A DNA stretch of 64,000 nt from Thalassospira sp. MCCC 1A01148 (GTDB lineage: Bacteria; Pseudomonadota; Alphaproteobacteria; Rhodospirillales; Thalassospiraceae), in the NCBI RefSeq assembly GCF_001613795.1, contig NZ_LPVZ01000013.1, positions 62,001 through 126,000 on the forward strand. Reading direction: 5' to 3'. Under the pieces are notes generated by a model. It searched no databases. It worked only from the letters and a program-made list of their open reading frames with translations, and was not told the DNA's origin. Below, piece after piece: positions 40,929 through 50,348 of this stretch. A program made the translations under genes and the position numbers. The first letter of the stretch is position 1; the number at the start of each line of letters is the position of its first letter.

Positions 40929-42560
40929 ATGCGGTTCGAACCAACGGAAATCGCACGTCTGTATGGGCGATCACGGGTCGGGGTTGTTGTACACAAGGAT
41001 CTCGAAGCTGTGTATGTCAACGATGCCTATGCGAAAATGGTGGGCCGTCGCGATGTGTCGGACTTCATGAGCGACCCGGACATGCACCAGTATATCCCGC
41101 CAAGCTTCCATCACGAGGCAGACAAGCTCGCGGAAAACTACCAAAACAGTAGCGGATTCCACGGTTGGAAAAAAGTTTATAACATCCGAACCGACGGTAC
41201 CCCGGTCTGGATGGAGATCAGTGACGAGACCGTCGAATGGGAGGATGGCAATGCCGTCCTGACCACAGCCCAGATGATTGACAACGGCACCACTGCGATG
41301 CAAGTCGATCATATGCTGGGCCGGTCATTCATTGGTGTGATGGTGCATCGCCATATGACTGCGCTTTACGTCAATGAAAGCTTCGCCCGCCTAATGGGTG
41401 CGGAAAGCGCCAGCGCATTCATGGAGAATCCCCATATTCTGCGCTTTATCCCCGAAGAGAACCGACCGCGCGCGATCAAGCATGTTGCAGCCATCCTCAA
41501 TGGGGAGCGTCGTGGGGACCGCCATCGTGTGCGTGATATCCTTGATGACGGGAGTTTCGTCTGGCGTGATCTGACCGATGAACGCATTCTATGGCATGAT
41601 GGCAAGCCCGCCATTTTGACAACGGCACATGATGTCCGTGATGAAGTTGAAATGCATCAGCAACTGGTCCGTGCCAAGGCCAGTCTGGAACAGGCTGTGA
41701 CCGAAGTCATCCGAATGGTTCCGTCCGCCGTTGCAATGCTGAATGATGAGCTTGAAGTCATTCATTTCAATCACGAATTTTCACGACTGTTTGGTGTCGA
41801 AAAAACGCAAGGGTCGGCAGCAGAATTTGACATATCGGCGTTACATGAATGCTGCGCAGAAATGATGCGAAATGGCCATGGCCACGCCAATATTGATGAA
41901 ATGCAAACCCCGTCGGGCCGTCTGGCCGATATCCGAATGAACATGATGGATGACGGTGGGGTGATGGTGTCGGCAACTGATATCACTGACCACAAGCGCA
42001 AGGAGCAGATGCTTGATACGCTGGCATCGACCGATGCGTTGACACGGGCTCTGAACCGCCGCGGTTTTGAAAGTGCCGTGAGCAGGCTGCGCGAGATTCG
42101 CCATCTGAAGGATAAAAGCTGGGTCTTCGGTCTGATCGTTCTTGATCTTGATTATTTCAAGAAGGTCAACGACACCCATGGGCATGCGGTCGGGGACCGT
42201 CTTCTTGAAAAGGTTGCCGATACCTTGCGTCAGGCATTGCGTGATGATGACCTCGTTGTCCGTTTGGGGGGGGAGGAGTTTGCTGTCTTGCTGCCGTCTG
42301 CGACTGCCGCCGTGACGAAACGCATCGGCGAGCGGTTGGCAAATATGATCCGCGAAATCAAGGTCCCCATCGATAAAGCTGGCGAGGAATACGTCCAGAT
42401 CACAGCGAGTTTTGGTGCGACCGTCGGTGGAGAGGGGCGCCAGAAGTTCATCGAACTGTCAGACGCCATGAATGCCGCAGACGAGGCAATGTATGCCGCC
42501 AAGGATGCTGGACGCGATCAGCTCGTTTTCCGTTTTCCGGGACAAGAAGCCGATAGCTGA
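40929..42560 (+). CDS. Diguanylate cyclase with PAS-type sensor domains
   Basis: A 543-residue cytoplasmic signalling protein. Two similar PAS-like modules at about 5-120 and 130-235 share the pattern GVxVHxxxxALYVNxxxAxxxG, then a third PAS at about 255-360, and a GGDEF domain at about 375-535. The active site is RLGGEEFAVLL (about 447-451), with an inhibitory site RDDD five residues upstream, so it should make c-di-GMP under product feedback control. No membrane segment is visible. The gene stands alone. Its product could feed the PilZ-containing synthase at 55453. Confidence 0.9.
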   Translation: MRFEPTEIARLYGRSRVGVVVHKDLEAVYVNDAYAKMVGRRDVSDFMSDPDMHQYIPPSFHHEADKLAENYQNSSGFHGWKKVYNIRTDGTPVWMEISDETVEWEDGNAVLTTAQMIDNGTTAMQVDHMLGRSFIGVMVHRHMTALYVNESFARLMGAESASAFMENPHILRFIPEENRPRAIKHVAAILNGERRGDRHRVRDILDDGSFVWRDLTDERILWHDGKPAILTTAHDVRDEVEMHQQLVRAKASLEQAVTEVIRMVPSAVAMLNDELEVIHFNHEFSRLFGVEKTQGSAAEFDISALHECCAEMMRNGHGHANIDEMQTPSGRLADIRMNMMDDGGVMVSATDITDHKRKEQMLDTLASTDALTRALNRRGFESAVSRLREIRHLKDKSWVFGLIVLDLDYFKKVNDTHGHAVGDRLLEKVADTLRQALRDDDLVVRLGGEEFAVLLPSATAAVTKRIGERLANMIREIKVPIDKAGEEYVQITASFGATVGGEGRQKFIELSDAMNAADEAMYAAKDAGRDQLVFRFPGQEADS

Positions 42561-42650
42561 TTGGTTGATCTTTGACTATTATCACCTTCCAATTCCCGTT
42601 GGTGAGTTGTTCATCCGCAAACCTTTGCCAAGATATTGTATGAGGCCGTA

Positions 42651-43160
42651 ATGCGCTTGCGTTCCATGACCGATTCCGATGCCAGTCGCGTGATCGCAAT
42701 CTATGGTCAGGCAATCAAATCGGGCCACGCGACCTTTCAGGAAGATGCCGGTACTTGGGAAAGCTGGGATCAGGGGCATTTGGCCGAATGCCGACTGGTG
42801 GCGTGTGACGATCAGGATTTCGTCGTTGGTTGGGCCGGCTTGTCGGGCGTGTCCAATCGTTGCGTCTATCGCGGCATTGCCGAGATATCGGTCTATGTCG
42901 ACCCGGATTGTCAGGGGCAGGGTGTTGGAAGACTGCTTCTGGCAGCGTTGATCAAGGCCAGTGAAGCGCAAGGTATCTGGTCTTTGGAAGCGGGTATCTT
43001 TCCGGAAAACGAAGCCAGTCTGGCCCTGCATCATGCACTGGGCTTCGAGACGGTCGGTCGCAAGCGGGGCTTGGGGCGGATGGCCTATGGGCCGATGGCC
43101 GGTCAGTGGCGTGATGTCATGCTGTTGCAACGCCGCAGTCAGGTGGTTGGTGTCGATTAA
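42651..43160 (+). CDS. GNAT N-acetyltransferase (phosphinothricin acetyltransferase-like)
   Basis: A 169-residue acetyltransferase with motif A in ISVYVDPDCQGQGVGRLLLAALIKASE and motif B in LEAGIFPENEASLALHHALGFETVGRKRGLGRM, as in the PAT/MddA group that acetylates phosphinothricin or methionine sulfone/sulfoximine. The usual IYNxxI...TFE start of that group is seen as IYGQAIKSGHATFQED. The ATG at 42651 follows GAGG. Its activity in this group is inferred. Confidence 0.85.
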   Translation: MRLRSMTDSDASRVIAIYGQAIKSGHATFQEDAGTWESWDQGHLAECRLVACDDQDFVVGWAGLSGVSNRCVYRGIAEISVYVDPDCQGQGVGRLLLAALIKASEAQGIWSLEAGIFPENEASLALHHALGFETVGRKRGLGRMAYGPMAGQWRDVMLLQRRSQVVGVD

Positions 43161-43348
43161 CGTAAAATCATGTTGCGCGTATCGGGGCTTTGATCGCGAT
43201 AACTGCGTTTGATCTGCTGTTTTTTCGAATTTGCATGTGGCTTGGTCGAAATCACCCCGGGTATGCTTTAAATTCGTGCGGCAATAGGGTAATCAACAGG
43301 TCTGGGTAAGTGAGAACCCGTAGACCAAAATTTGCCAGGAGCGCCACC

Positions 43349-44806
43349 GTGAACGAGATCCGTAAAATTGCGCCAGTCGCAATCTGGGAGAATTTCCAGA
43401 AGCTTTGCGATACCCCGCGTCCGTCAAACAAGGAAGAAGCTGTCTTGCAGCTTTTGGAAAAGATGGCCGACGACAAGGGGGCTGCACATTTCCGCGATAG
43501 CGGCGGAAACCTTGTTATATCCATCCCGGCAACGGCAGGATTTGAAGGCCGCAAGATGGTCATTCTGCAGGCCCATGTGGACATGGTTACGCAGGCCAAT
43601 TCCGGGTCGACCCACGATTTCGATACCGACCCGATCCGCATGGTGATGGATGGGGAATGGATTACAGCCGATAACACCACGCTTGGTGCCGATAACGGTA
43701 TTGGCGCAGCGGCCATGATGGGCTTCATGACTGAAGACGGTCTTGAGCACGGTCCGCTTGAACTTCTGTTCACCGTTGACGAAGAGCGTGGTCTGACTGG
43801 TGCCATGAATCTGGAGCCGGGCCGCCTTAAGGGTGAAATCCTTCTGAACCTTGATACCGAAGACGAGTACGAGCTTTGTGTTGGTTGTGCTGGCGGTGGT
43901 GATCTGGTCGCAAGCTATAAATATAGCGAAGAAGCTGTTGGCGCCGGGCAGGTGGCCCGTGATATTGCGCTGACCGGTTTGAAAGGGGGTCATTCGGGCA
44001 TTGATATTATCCTTGGCCTTGGCAATGCTAACAAGCTGATGGCGCGTTTCCTGCGCACAGCAATCCGCGATTTTGATGCGCGTATCGTTCAGATCAATGC
44101 CGGTACTGCGCGCAACGCCATCCCGCGTGAGTCGTTTGCGACGATCATTCTGCCGGAAGGCAAGGTGTCCGGATTTGAAGCCGCCCTTGACGCATTTGCA
44201 AGCGAGGTCAAAGACGAAATCGGTGCAATTGAACCCAACTTTGCCATCCGGGCAACCGACGCGGCAGTTCCGGCAAAGGCCATGAGCGCAAAAGATTCTG
44301 CTGCGTTCAACAATGCTTGCGTAGGTGCACCGAATGGTGTTCAGGCCATGAGTACATCGGTTGAAGGTGTTGTCGAGACGTCGATCAATCTTGCCATTAT
44401 CAAACTTGCAGATGGTGAGGCCGACGTCACTTTGTCGGCGCGCAGTTCGATCAATTCTGCCCGTGATGCCATGCGCGAAGTCGCGACCGCCGTGTTTGAA
44501 AATATCGGGGCGTCTGTTGCCTGGGGTGATGCCTATCCGGGGTGGAAGCCTGATGCCAACAGCGAAGTGGTCAGCCTGATGAAGTCTGTTCACAAGGACA
44601 TGTTTGGCAAGGAGCCGGAAATTCGTGTCATTCACGCCGGTCTTGAATGTGGTGTGCTGGGCTCGAAATACCCGCATTGGGATATGGTGTCGTTTGGCCC
44701 GACCATCAAACGTGCGCACAGCCCGGATGAGTGTGTTCATGTGCCAAGTGTTGCGCGATTCTGGGATTATTTGCTTGCCGCGCTTAAGGCGATCCCCGCC
44801 AAGTAA
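43349..44806 (+). CDS. pepD: Aminoacyl-histidine dipeptidase (PepD)
   Basis: A 485-residue M20-family zinc dipeptidase. Metal-site pieces are ILQAHVDMVTQ, TTLGADNGIGAAAMMGFM, FTVDEERGLTGAMNL, LNLDTED and the late FGPTIKRAHSPDECVH. The double-glycine CAGGGD and GLKGGHSGIDI are typical of PepD. It cleaves Xaa-His dipeptides such as carnosine. The start is a GTG at 43349 with AGGAG eight bases upstream; a longer frame has no ribosome-binding site. It is followed by a convergent J-domain gene. Confidence 0.93.
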   Translation: MNEIRKIAPVAIWENFQKLCDTPRPSNKEEAVLQLLEKMADDKGAAHFRDSGGNLVISIPATAGFEGRKMVILQAHVDMVTQANSGSTHDFDTDPIRMVMDGEWITADNTTLGADNGIGAAAMMGFMTEDGLEHGPLELLFTVDEERGLTGAMNLEPGRLKGEILLNLDTEDEYELCVGCAGGGDLVASYKYSEEAVGAGQVARDIALTGLKGGHSGIDIILGLGNANKLMARFLRTAIRDFDARIVQINAGTARNAIPRESFATIILPEGKVSGFEAALDAFASEVKDEIGAIEPNFAIRATDAAVPAKAMSAKDSAAFNNACVGAPNGVQAMSTSVEGVVETSINLAIIKLADGEADVTLSARSSINSARDAMREVATAVFENIGASVAWGDAYPGWKPDANSEVVSLMKSVHKDMFGKEPEIRVIHAGLECGVLGSKYPHWDMVSFGPTIKRAHSPDECVHVPSVARFWDYLLAALKAIPAK

Positions 44807-44854
44807 GATCGCCACCAGATAAAGATCGTCAGATGCGACTGATCGGGGAACCGG

Positions 44855-46219
44855 TCAGTCGCATTTGTTTTCTGCACACCAAGCATCGCGGGCATCAGCC
44901 CCGTTGCCGGGCACCAGTGCATCAAGATTCACAAAACCTGTTTCGCCGATGCTGGTTTCGACTTCGATCCAGAACCCCTGACTGTCGCCCGCGACATAGA
45001 CCGTTTCAAAGCGGGTCAGGCGGCGAATGATGTCGTCATTCACGCTTGGACCATCCCGCAGGTTCAGAAGTTCACGGTCCACATAATAAGGGTCACGTTC
45101 TTCGCCAATAAGGTCTTTGACCTGTCGTGTGATTTCGGAGCCTTGTTTGGCAACAAGTTCCGGAATGTCGCGCGTCACAAAACCCTGTCCGGGGCCAAAA
45201 GCAATCAGGCCAAGAAAGATGATTAAAAACAGAGGGCTGAGATGCATCAGCGCATCCATCATCCCGGCACGTTTCCATTCATCCCGGACGCGCCTTGCAG
45301 GTTGCCCATCATCAAGGCGGCGCTGACTTGCACGCACCTGTTCGGCAAGGACAGATCGGTTGGTGCCGATAAAATCAAGCGCCTGTATCAATACGGCGCG
45401 TGCAAGCGGCTTGTTTCCGGTTCGCTCAAAGGCATTGGCCTGCGTAAACAGCATTTTGGCATTGCCTTCGGGCGGGAAGGTGCCGCCGCGCATGTTGCCA
45501 AGAATAGCTTTCCATGCTGGCAAGAAACTCTTCCAGCTCCAGAATCCACGTAACCATGTTTTGAAACTGGCTTTTAGTGCCATGCGCTTCGCGCCCTTGG
45601 GGGCAAGATTTGCGGTGATGGTTTCGATGTTGCAGGAATTCAGAAAGCCGCGGACGACTTTGAATTGAACCTGCCTTGGTTGGGCCGATACAACGCCGGT
45701 AATCGCACACTGGATGAACCCCTGTGCATTGGATTCGGTATTCTTGTTTTTATGGCGACGGGCACCAGGATGAATATTGCTTTTTCGCGCATTGGTTTTG
45801 GCCTGTTGTTCCCGGTAGGCCTGATTGGCGCGTGCAACTTTTTCTTCCGTCGTTTCGCGGGCCTTTTCCTGTTTGCGTCCGGCACCGGCAAAGCCCTGTT
45901 TCTCGCGGTTGGCATTTTGCGCACCCGCGGCATTCGGACCATAGGCATTTGATGTGGTGGTGCCGTTTTGCTTGGCGCCACCCGCAGGTTTTTGCGCGCT
46001 CGATGTGCTGCCGGTCTGTTTTGGCGGTTTGCGTTCGCCAATCAGGATTTCATAGGCTTCGGTGATGTCCTTGAATTTGTCTTCCGAGTCCGGGTCGGTA
46101 TTGCGGTCAGGGTGAAATTCAAAGGCCAGCTTGCGATAGGCGAGCTTGATTTCCTTTGCGCTCGCGCCGGGCGCAATGTTCAGCATGCGATAATAGATGC
46201 CGAGCTGGTCGGTGTTCAT
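44855..46219 (-). CDS. J-domain protein with membrane segment and C-terminal SH3 domain
   Basis: A 454-residue protein with an unusual domain order. Residues 1-70 are a J domain with the HPD motif at about 36-38 (LAFEFHPDRNTDP). A glutamine/lysine/asparagine-rich linker (about 70-175) follows, then a basic middle region, a single membrane helix near 335-355 (LSPLFLIIFLGLIAFGPG), and a bacterial SH3 domain at about 380-440 (LNLRDGPSVNDDIIRRLTRFE, GFWIEVETSIGETGFVN). The J domain would recruit DnaK; the SH3 domain would lie on the other side of the membrane and may touch the cell wall. No known family joins all parts that I can name. Confidence 0.8.
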   Translation of the reverse strand: MNTDQLGIYYRMLNIAPGASAKEIKLAYRKLAFEFHPDRNTDPDSEDKFKDITEAYEILIGERKPPKQTGSTSSAQKPAGGAKQNGTTTSNAYGPNAAGAQNANREKQGFAGAGRKQEKARETTEEKVARANQAYREQQAKTNARKSNIHPGARRHKNKNTESNAQGFIQCAITGVVSAQPRQVQFKVVRGFLNSCNIETITANLAPKGAKRMALKASFKTWLRGFWSWKSFLPAWKAILGNMRGGTFPPEGNAKMLFTQANAFERTGNKPLARAVLIQALDFIGTNRSVLAEQVRASQRRLDDGQPARRVRDEWKRAGMMDALMHLSPLFLIIFLGLIAFGPGQGFVTRDIPELVAKQGSEITRQVKDLIGEERDPYYVDRELLNLRDGPSVNDDIIRRLTRFETVYVAGDSQGFWIEVETSIGETGFVNLDALVPGNGADARDAWCAENKCD

Positions 46220-46401
46220 GATGCGAGAAAGTTCCTGTCAGACATGCTTCCCGGCGCGGGAATTCAGTAAATTACATTTTTATCGATAACATTTCGCGGT
46301 GCAATCATAGGGGTGAAATCTTAACACGTTGTCACTTTTGACTAATTGCCATATTTTCAAGAATCACTTGAGCACCGAATGCGAACAAACAGGTAGTCGC
46401 C

Positions 46402-47460
46402 TTGAAACTGAAATTCTGGCAACGCAAGTCCAAAGCGGATGACGATATGTCCGATGAGGACGCAATGTCCGCGGGCGTCGCCGAAGAGGAGGCGCCGGAA
46501 TTCGAAATGCCGCCCGGGCATCATCTTGGTCTTGGAACACGGTTGCGTGCCAAGTGGGAAGGTTACGACGATCCGGTCGAATACTACCTTTTGCAGCTTG
46601 AGATTGACGCCTATGCCGACTGGTTGCGCAAGATGCGGATCTGGCTGTCGCGACCTGTCGAGCCGGAGCTCGCCGAGCTTGATCTTGATGAAGAAATCGG
46701 CCGTTGGCCGCCAGATCGTATCCGTCTTTACGACAAGCTGTTTGATCATGGCATCATGATGCCCGGCGGGCATGAATATGCGCTCGAACTGGCCAAGCCG
46801 CTTGCGCTTGACGAGACGCTCAGTTGCCTTGAAATCGGCGCAAGACTTGGCGGTGTTGCACGCGTTCTTGCAGACAGGCTTGGCGTTTGGGTTACCGCCC
46901 TTGAGCCTGATGGCGAACTTGCACTTTTGGGCATGGAGCGATCCGTTCAAGCCGGTGTGCAAAAGAAAGTCCCTGTACAGGCATTTGATCCGTTGCAGCC
47001 AGATTTCCGCAAGGGATATTTCAACGTCGTCTACTCCTATGGCGAACTGTTCAAGATTCCGGAAAAGAATACGTTCCTGCAGGCGCTGGCAGAAACCCTT
47101 CGAGAACATGGTCAGCTTCTGGTGACGGATTATGTTCTGACACGCGACCTTGATGACAAGGAACTGGAAAACTGGGCAAAGCTTGAGGACGAAGAACTGT
47201 TCCCTTGGACCGCGCAGGAATATAAATCGCGACTGGGCGAGTTGAAATTTGATATCCGCATTGCAAAGGATGAGTCAGAAACGCATCTCAAGCATATCAA
47301 GCTGGCATGGATGACCATGTTGTCCGACATTCAAAGCTCTGGTTTGGACACCGATATGATGGATTATCTGGAGCCAGAGATGGAAATGTGGATGAATCGT
47401 GTAAAAATGCTTGAAAATGGAAGCCTGGCCTTTTATCGGTTCTACGCAACAATCAACTGA
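46402..47460 (+). CDS. Class I SAM-dependent methyltransferase-like protein
   Basis: A 352-residue protein with a Rossmann methyltransferase core at about 145-250: LSCLEIGARLGGVARVLADRLG is motif I (E/DxGxxxG), VTALEPDGELA is the acidic residue of motif II, and FNVVYSYGELFKIPEK with HGQLLVTDYVLT follow. The first 45 residues are charged and flexible. Flanking regions before and after the core are not recognised. The start is a TTG with AGG upstream; an ATG 15 codons later is an alternative. The substrate is unknown. Confidence 0.72.
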   Translation: MKLKFWQRKSKADDDMSDEDAMSAGVAEEEAPEFEMPPGHHLGLGTRLRAKWEGYDDPVEYYLLQLEIDAYADWLRKMRIWLSRPVEPELAELDLDEEIGRWPPDRIRLYDKLFDHGIMMPGGHEYALELAKPLALDETLSCLEIGARLGGVARVLADRLGVWVTALEPDGELALLGMERSVQAGVQKKVPVQAFDPLQPDFRKGYFNVVYSYGELFKIPEKNTFLQALAETLREHGQLLVTDYVLTRDLDDKELENWAKLEDEELFPWTAQEYKSRLGELKFDIRIAKDESETHLKHIKLAWMTMLSDIQSSGLDTDMMDYLEPEMEMWMNRVKMLENGSLAFYRFYATIN

Positions 47461-47621
47461 TCGCTCGGGTCCTCGGTCCTGACGCGAGACTGCTGCTGGC
47501 GACATGGAGCGGGTTTATGCCACTTTCTGTCGCCGCAACCTGTTTTAAGTGTTGACAGGGGCATGTCGTACTTCTATTTTCCGGCTTCCTCGAAGGGGCC
47601 AAGTTTCTAAGGTTTAAGATT

Positions 47622-47747
47622 ATGAAGATCCGGAACTCATTGAAATCCGCGAAGCTGCGGGAAAAAGGCTGCCGTATCGTGCGCCGCCGTGGCCGCGTAT
47701 ACGTGATCAATAAAAAGAACCCGCGTTTCAAGGCGCGCCAGGGTTAA
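47622..47747 (+). CDS. rpmJ: 50S ribosomal protein L36
   Basis: A 41-residue basic protein beginning [17 protein letters not shown] and ending NPRFKARQG, the alphaproteobacterial L36. It has only one cysteine and lacks the CxxC...CH zinc site, so it is the zinc-independent form. It is not in the ribosomal protein operon. A strong terminator follows. Confidence 0.95.
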   Translation: MKIRNSLKSAKLREKGCRIVRRRGRVYVINKKNPRFKARQG

Positions 47748-47776
47748 TTCCCGGTACCTTGTTCTAAGGTTTTACA

Positions 47777-47815
47777 AAACGCCGCATTGGTTATTCCAAT
47801 GCGGCGTTTTTGTTG
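47777..47815 (+). terminator. Terminator after rpmJ
   Basis: AACGCCGCATTGG pairs exactly with CCAATGCGGCGTT around TTATT, followed by TTTGTTGTTT. Confidence 0.92.
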
Positions 47816-47856
47816 TTTAGTGTTCAGGCACCTGACGTGCCTTCGCCGATCTGTGA

Positions 47857-49701
47857 TTAAATGTCGGTTAGCGTTGTAAACAGCTCTGTCTTGCTGTGAC
47901 GACCCCGTAACAGAACATCCCCGGCTTTGCTGACGCGATCAGGGTTGGCCATCAGTTTACGGGTGGATTCCGAAATCAGGATGTGGGTTCCCAATATCTT
48001 GTTCTCCTGTTCCAGCCGAGAGGCCGTATTGACCGCATCCCCATGCACCGTAAAGGACAGCCGCGCCTTTGCACCGACATTGCCCGCCACCATAGAGCCG
48101 GTATTGACACCACAGCGCACCTTTAACTCAAGGCCCTCAAACGTGCGTTTCTTGACTTCCTTTTGCAGGGCAATGGCACTGTCCACTGCCGCGTCGGCGT
48201 GCTCTGCCAGATCATCAAACACGTTATAGACCGCAAGGATCGCATCGCCCTGGAACTGGGTGATGATGCCGCCATGATGTTCGATAATCTGGGTGGCACA
48301 GTCGAAATAGTCATTGAGCATCGCGATGATCTGTTTGGGATCAAGGCTTTCACACATGGATGTGAAGCCGACAATATCAATGAAAAGAACGGTTGCCTCG
48401 GTTTGTTGCGGGGGCAGAACGCCGGAATCATTGCCTGATGCCAGAAGCTTTTTGGCAATGGATTGCGGGACGAACTTACCAAACAAGCTGGTGATGCGTT
48501 CTCTGTCATGGACTGCCATCATCATGTGATTGAACGAACGCGCGGCATCATCGTATTCGCGAATACGACTGCCCTTGAGTTGCGGTACGTCGATTGACGC
48601 AATGTCTTCGTCCTCAAAGGCGCGCGCTGCACTGGCAAACCGCCGGATGGGCTTGGTGAATTGTCGGGAAAGGATGATGGCCACAATCACCGACAAAATG
48701 AAAACGCCGCCGCCCAAAACGGATGCCAGAACCAGGCGGTTCCATTCATCATTGAACAGTTCTTCGTCAAAATACATACCGATAATGACTGGCGAAATTG
48801 GTGCGGTCAGGATCTGGCGCGATACAATCAGGTGGTAGCGATCATTGTAGTCAAGGCCCGCCAGCCGGATGCCGCTATTGTGGCGCTCGTCATTTGGATC
48901 AAGCGGGATGTTTTCCGATTTGCCAATATTGGCCAGAACCGGATCGCCGATATCATGGATTGTCGGCAACGGAATTGGGCTGCGCGCGATGTCTGCGCCA
49001 TTAATCAGTTCATTTGCCGTGTTTTCGCCCCAGTGGCGCAATTGCGGATGCGCCATGACGCGGTTGCCCCCGATCAGGATGAACGGTGTTCCGGGCAGGT
49101 CTTCGCGCCCGCGGATCAGGCTTTCCGACAGGCTGGACAGTGAAAGATACTGAATAAAGGTGCCAAGATAGTGGCCCTCATAAAACAGGGGCACCCAGCT
49201 TGTCAGGACGGTACGATTGAAATAGGGATCCCAGCGCGGATAGCCCGTTTTGTTCTTGGTCGGACCCCGAATCTGGGACAGTTCGGAAAACAGTATGTCG
49301 TCAGCTGGCAGAGTTCTGCGAATTTCGCTCATATCTGCGGGGCTAAACCCAATGAATTGGCGATCACCCGTAACCAGCCCATAAGCCATGACGTCCATGT
49401 CGGCCGCTGCCAACGCGCGCATGGCGTTTCGCCAGCCATATTGGAAGCTTGGGTCAAGGGCACCGGTTGATACCTGTTCAGCCACCCAGTCAGAGCGTTT
49501 GTCGACCTCGTTCATGCGTTCTTGCATGGTGCGCTGAACCGATGTCAGGTCAATATCAGCAAGCATTACCCACAGATTTCGGGTGTTCTCGTAGGCGGCT
49601 CCAAGACCGACATACAGGGATAGTCCGACACCAAAAACACTGGTCGCGATAAAACCGGCAAGCAGGACAGAAAGGACCGAATATCTGCGTTTCTTCGTCA
49701 C
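47857..49701 (-). CDS. Membrane-bound adenylate/guanylate cyclase (class III) with periplasmic sensor and HAMP
   Basis: A 614-residue signalling enzyme. An N-terminal helix (about 8-35) and a second (about 325-345, LASVLGGGVFILSVIVAIIL) flank a periplasmic domain of about 290 residues that looks like a Cache/CHASE-type sensor. A HAMP-like segment follows (ILSRQFTKPIRRFASAARAFE), then a class III cyclase domain at about 430-600. Metal-binding aspartates are in VLFIDIVGFTSMCE and the FQGDAILAVYN loop, and RCGVNTGSMVAGNVGAKARLSFTVHGDAVNTASRLE is typical. It should make cAMP (or cGMP) in response to an external signal. Confidence 0.9.
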   Translation of the reverse strand: MTKKRRYSVLSVLLAGFIATSVFGVGLSLYVGLGAAYENTRNLWVMLADIDLTSVQRTMQERMNEVDKRSDWVAEQVSTGALDPSFQYGWRNAMRALAAADMDVMAYGLVTGDRQFIGFSPADMSEIRRTLPADDILFSELSQIRGPTKNKTGYPRWDPYFNRTVLTSWVPLFYEGHYLGTFIQYLSLSSLSESLIRGREDLPGTPFILIGGNRVMAHPQLRHWGENTANELINGADIARSPIPLPTIHDIGDPVLANIGKSENIPLDPNDERHNSGIRLAGLDYNDRYHLIVSRQILTAPISPVIIGMYFDEELFNDEWNRLVLASVLGGGVFILSVIVAIILSRQFTKPIRRFASAARAFEDEDIASIDVPQLKGSRIREYDDAARSFNHMMMAVHDRERITSLFGKFVPQSIAKKLLASGNDSGVLPPQQTEATVLFIDIVGFTSMCESLDPKQIIAMLNDYFDCATQIIEHHGGIITQFQGDAILAVYNVFDDLAEHADAAVDSAIALQKEVKKRTFEGLELKVRCGVNTGSMVAGNVGAKARLSFTVHGDAVNTASRLEQENKILGTHILISESTRKLMANPDRVSKAGDVLLRGRHSKTELFTTLTDI

Positions 49702-49746
49702 GCGGTTTCTTCCAGAAAAGAGGTTTTCCCCAACCCCGAAGTCATC

Positions 49747-50184
49747 TTAACGGCGATCGAATTTGGTTGAAAGTATGATCGAACTTGATGTGCGTTTTAT
49801 TCCAGACATTTCGCCAATCCGGTCCAGCACCCCGTCGAGTTCCTCGGGCGTGTTGGCGGCGACTTCAGCGATCAGGTCATACTCGCCCGAAACAGCAAGA
49901 CAGCGGATGCAATGCGGGATTTTTTGCAAGGCACCGACCACACCGGCTGATTGCTTTTGTTCAAGCTGAATCATGACTTCGGCCAACAATACCGGCCTTG
50001 CGGAATCGCCCAGTTGAACGGTGTATCCCGTTATAATGTTGGACTTTTCAAGCCGTTCAAGGCGTTCCTGAACCGCACTTCGAGATAGTCCGACACCACG
50101 GGCCAAGGCAGCTGTCGGGATTCGCGCATTTTCCTGCAATCGTGCGATCAGTTGACGGTCAACTTCATCAATATGACGTTTCAT
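49747..50184 (-). CDS. Lrp/AsnC family transcriptional regulator
   Basis: A 145-residue Lrp-type protein: helix-turn-helix DRQLIARLQENARIPTAALARGVGLSRSAVQERLERLEKSNIITGY, then an RAM ligand domain with VGALQKIPHCIRCLAVSGEYDLIAEVAANTPEELD. It is divergent from a lysine-dehydrogenase-like gene, which it probably controls, with a 164-base gap. The ligand is likely an amino acid, perhaps lysine, by inference from the neighbour. Confidence 0.9.
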   Translation of the reverse strand: MKRHIDEVDRQLIARLQENARIPTAALARGVGLSRSAVQERLERLEKSNIITGYTVQLGDSARPVLLAEVMIQLEQKQSAGVVGALQKIPHCIRCLAVSGEYDLIAEVAANTPEELDGVLDRIGEMSGIKRTSSSIILSTKFDRR

Positions 50185-50348
50185 CGGTTGAGCCCATTAA
50201 AATGACGGGTTTTTGTTTCCTTTTGACAGTATTGCCGGGTTGTAAGCGTTCGTCCAGAGGCTGAGCATTATCAGGCAACAACAAAACATGATCAGGGCAG
50301 GTGCAACATCGACGGTGATGGAGCCTGCTTGTTTGGGAGTTAGAGAAA

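Noticed and set aside
43424-44815. A 463-codon open frame on the minus strand opposite pepD.
   Set aside because: It mirrors the pepD gene over its whole length, has no protein-like features and no ribosome-binding site; PepD has full family motifs.
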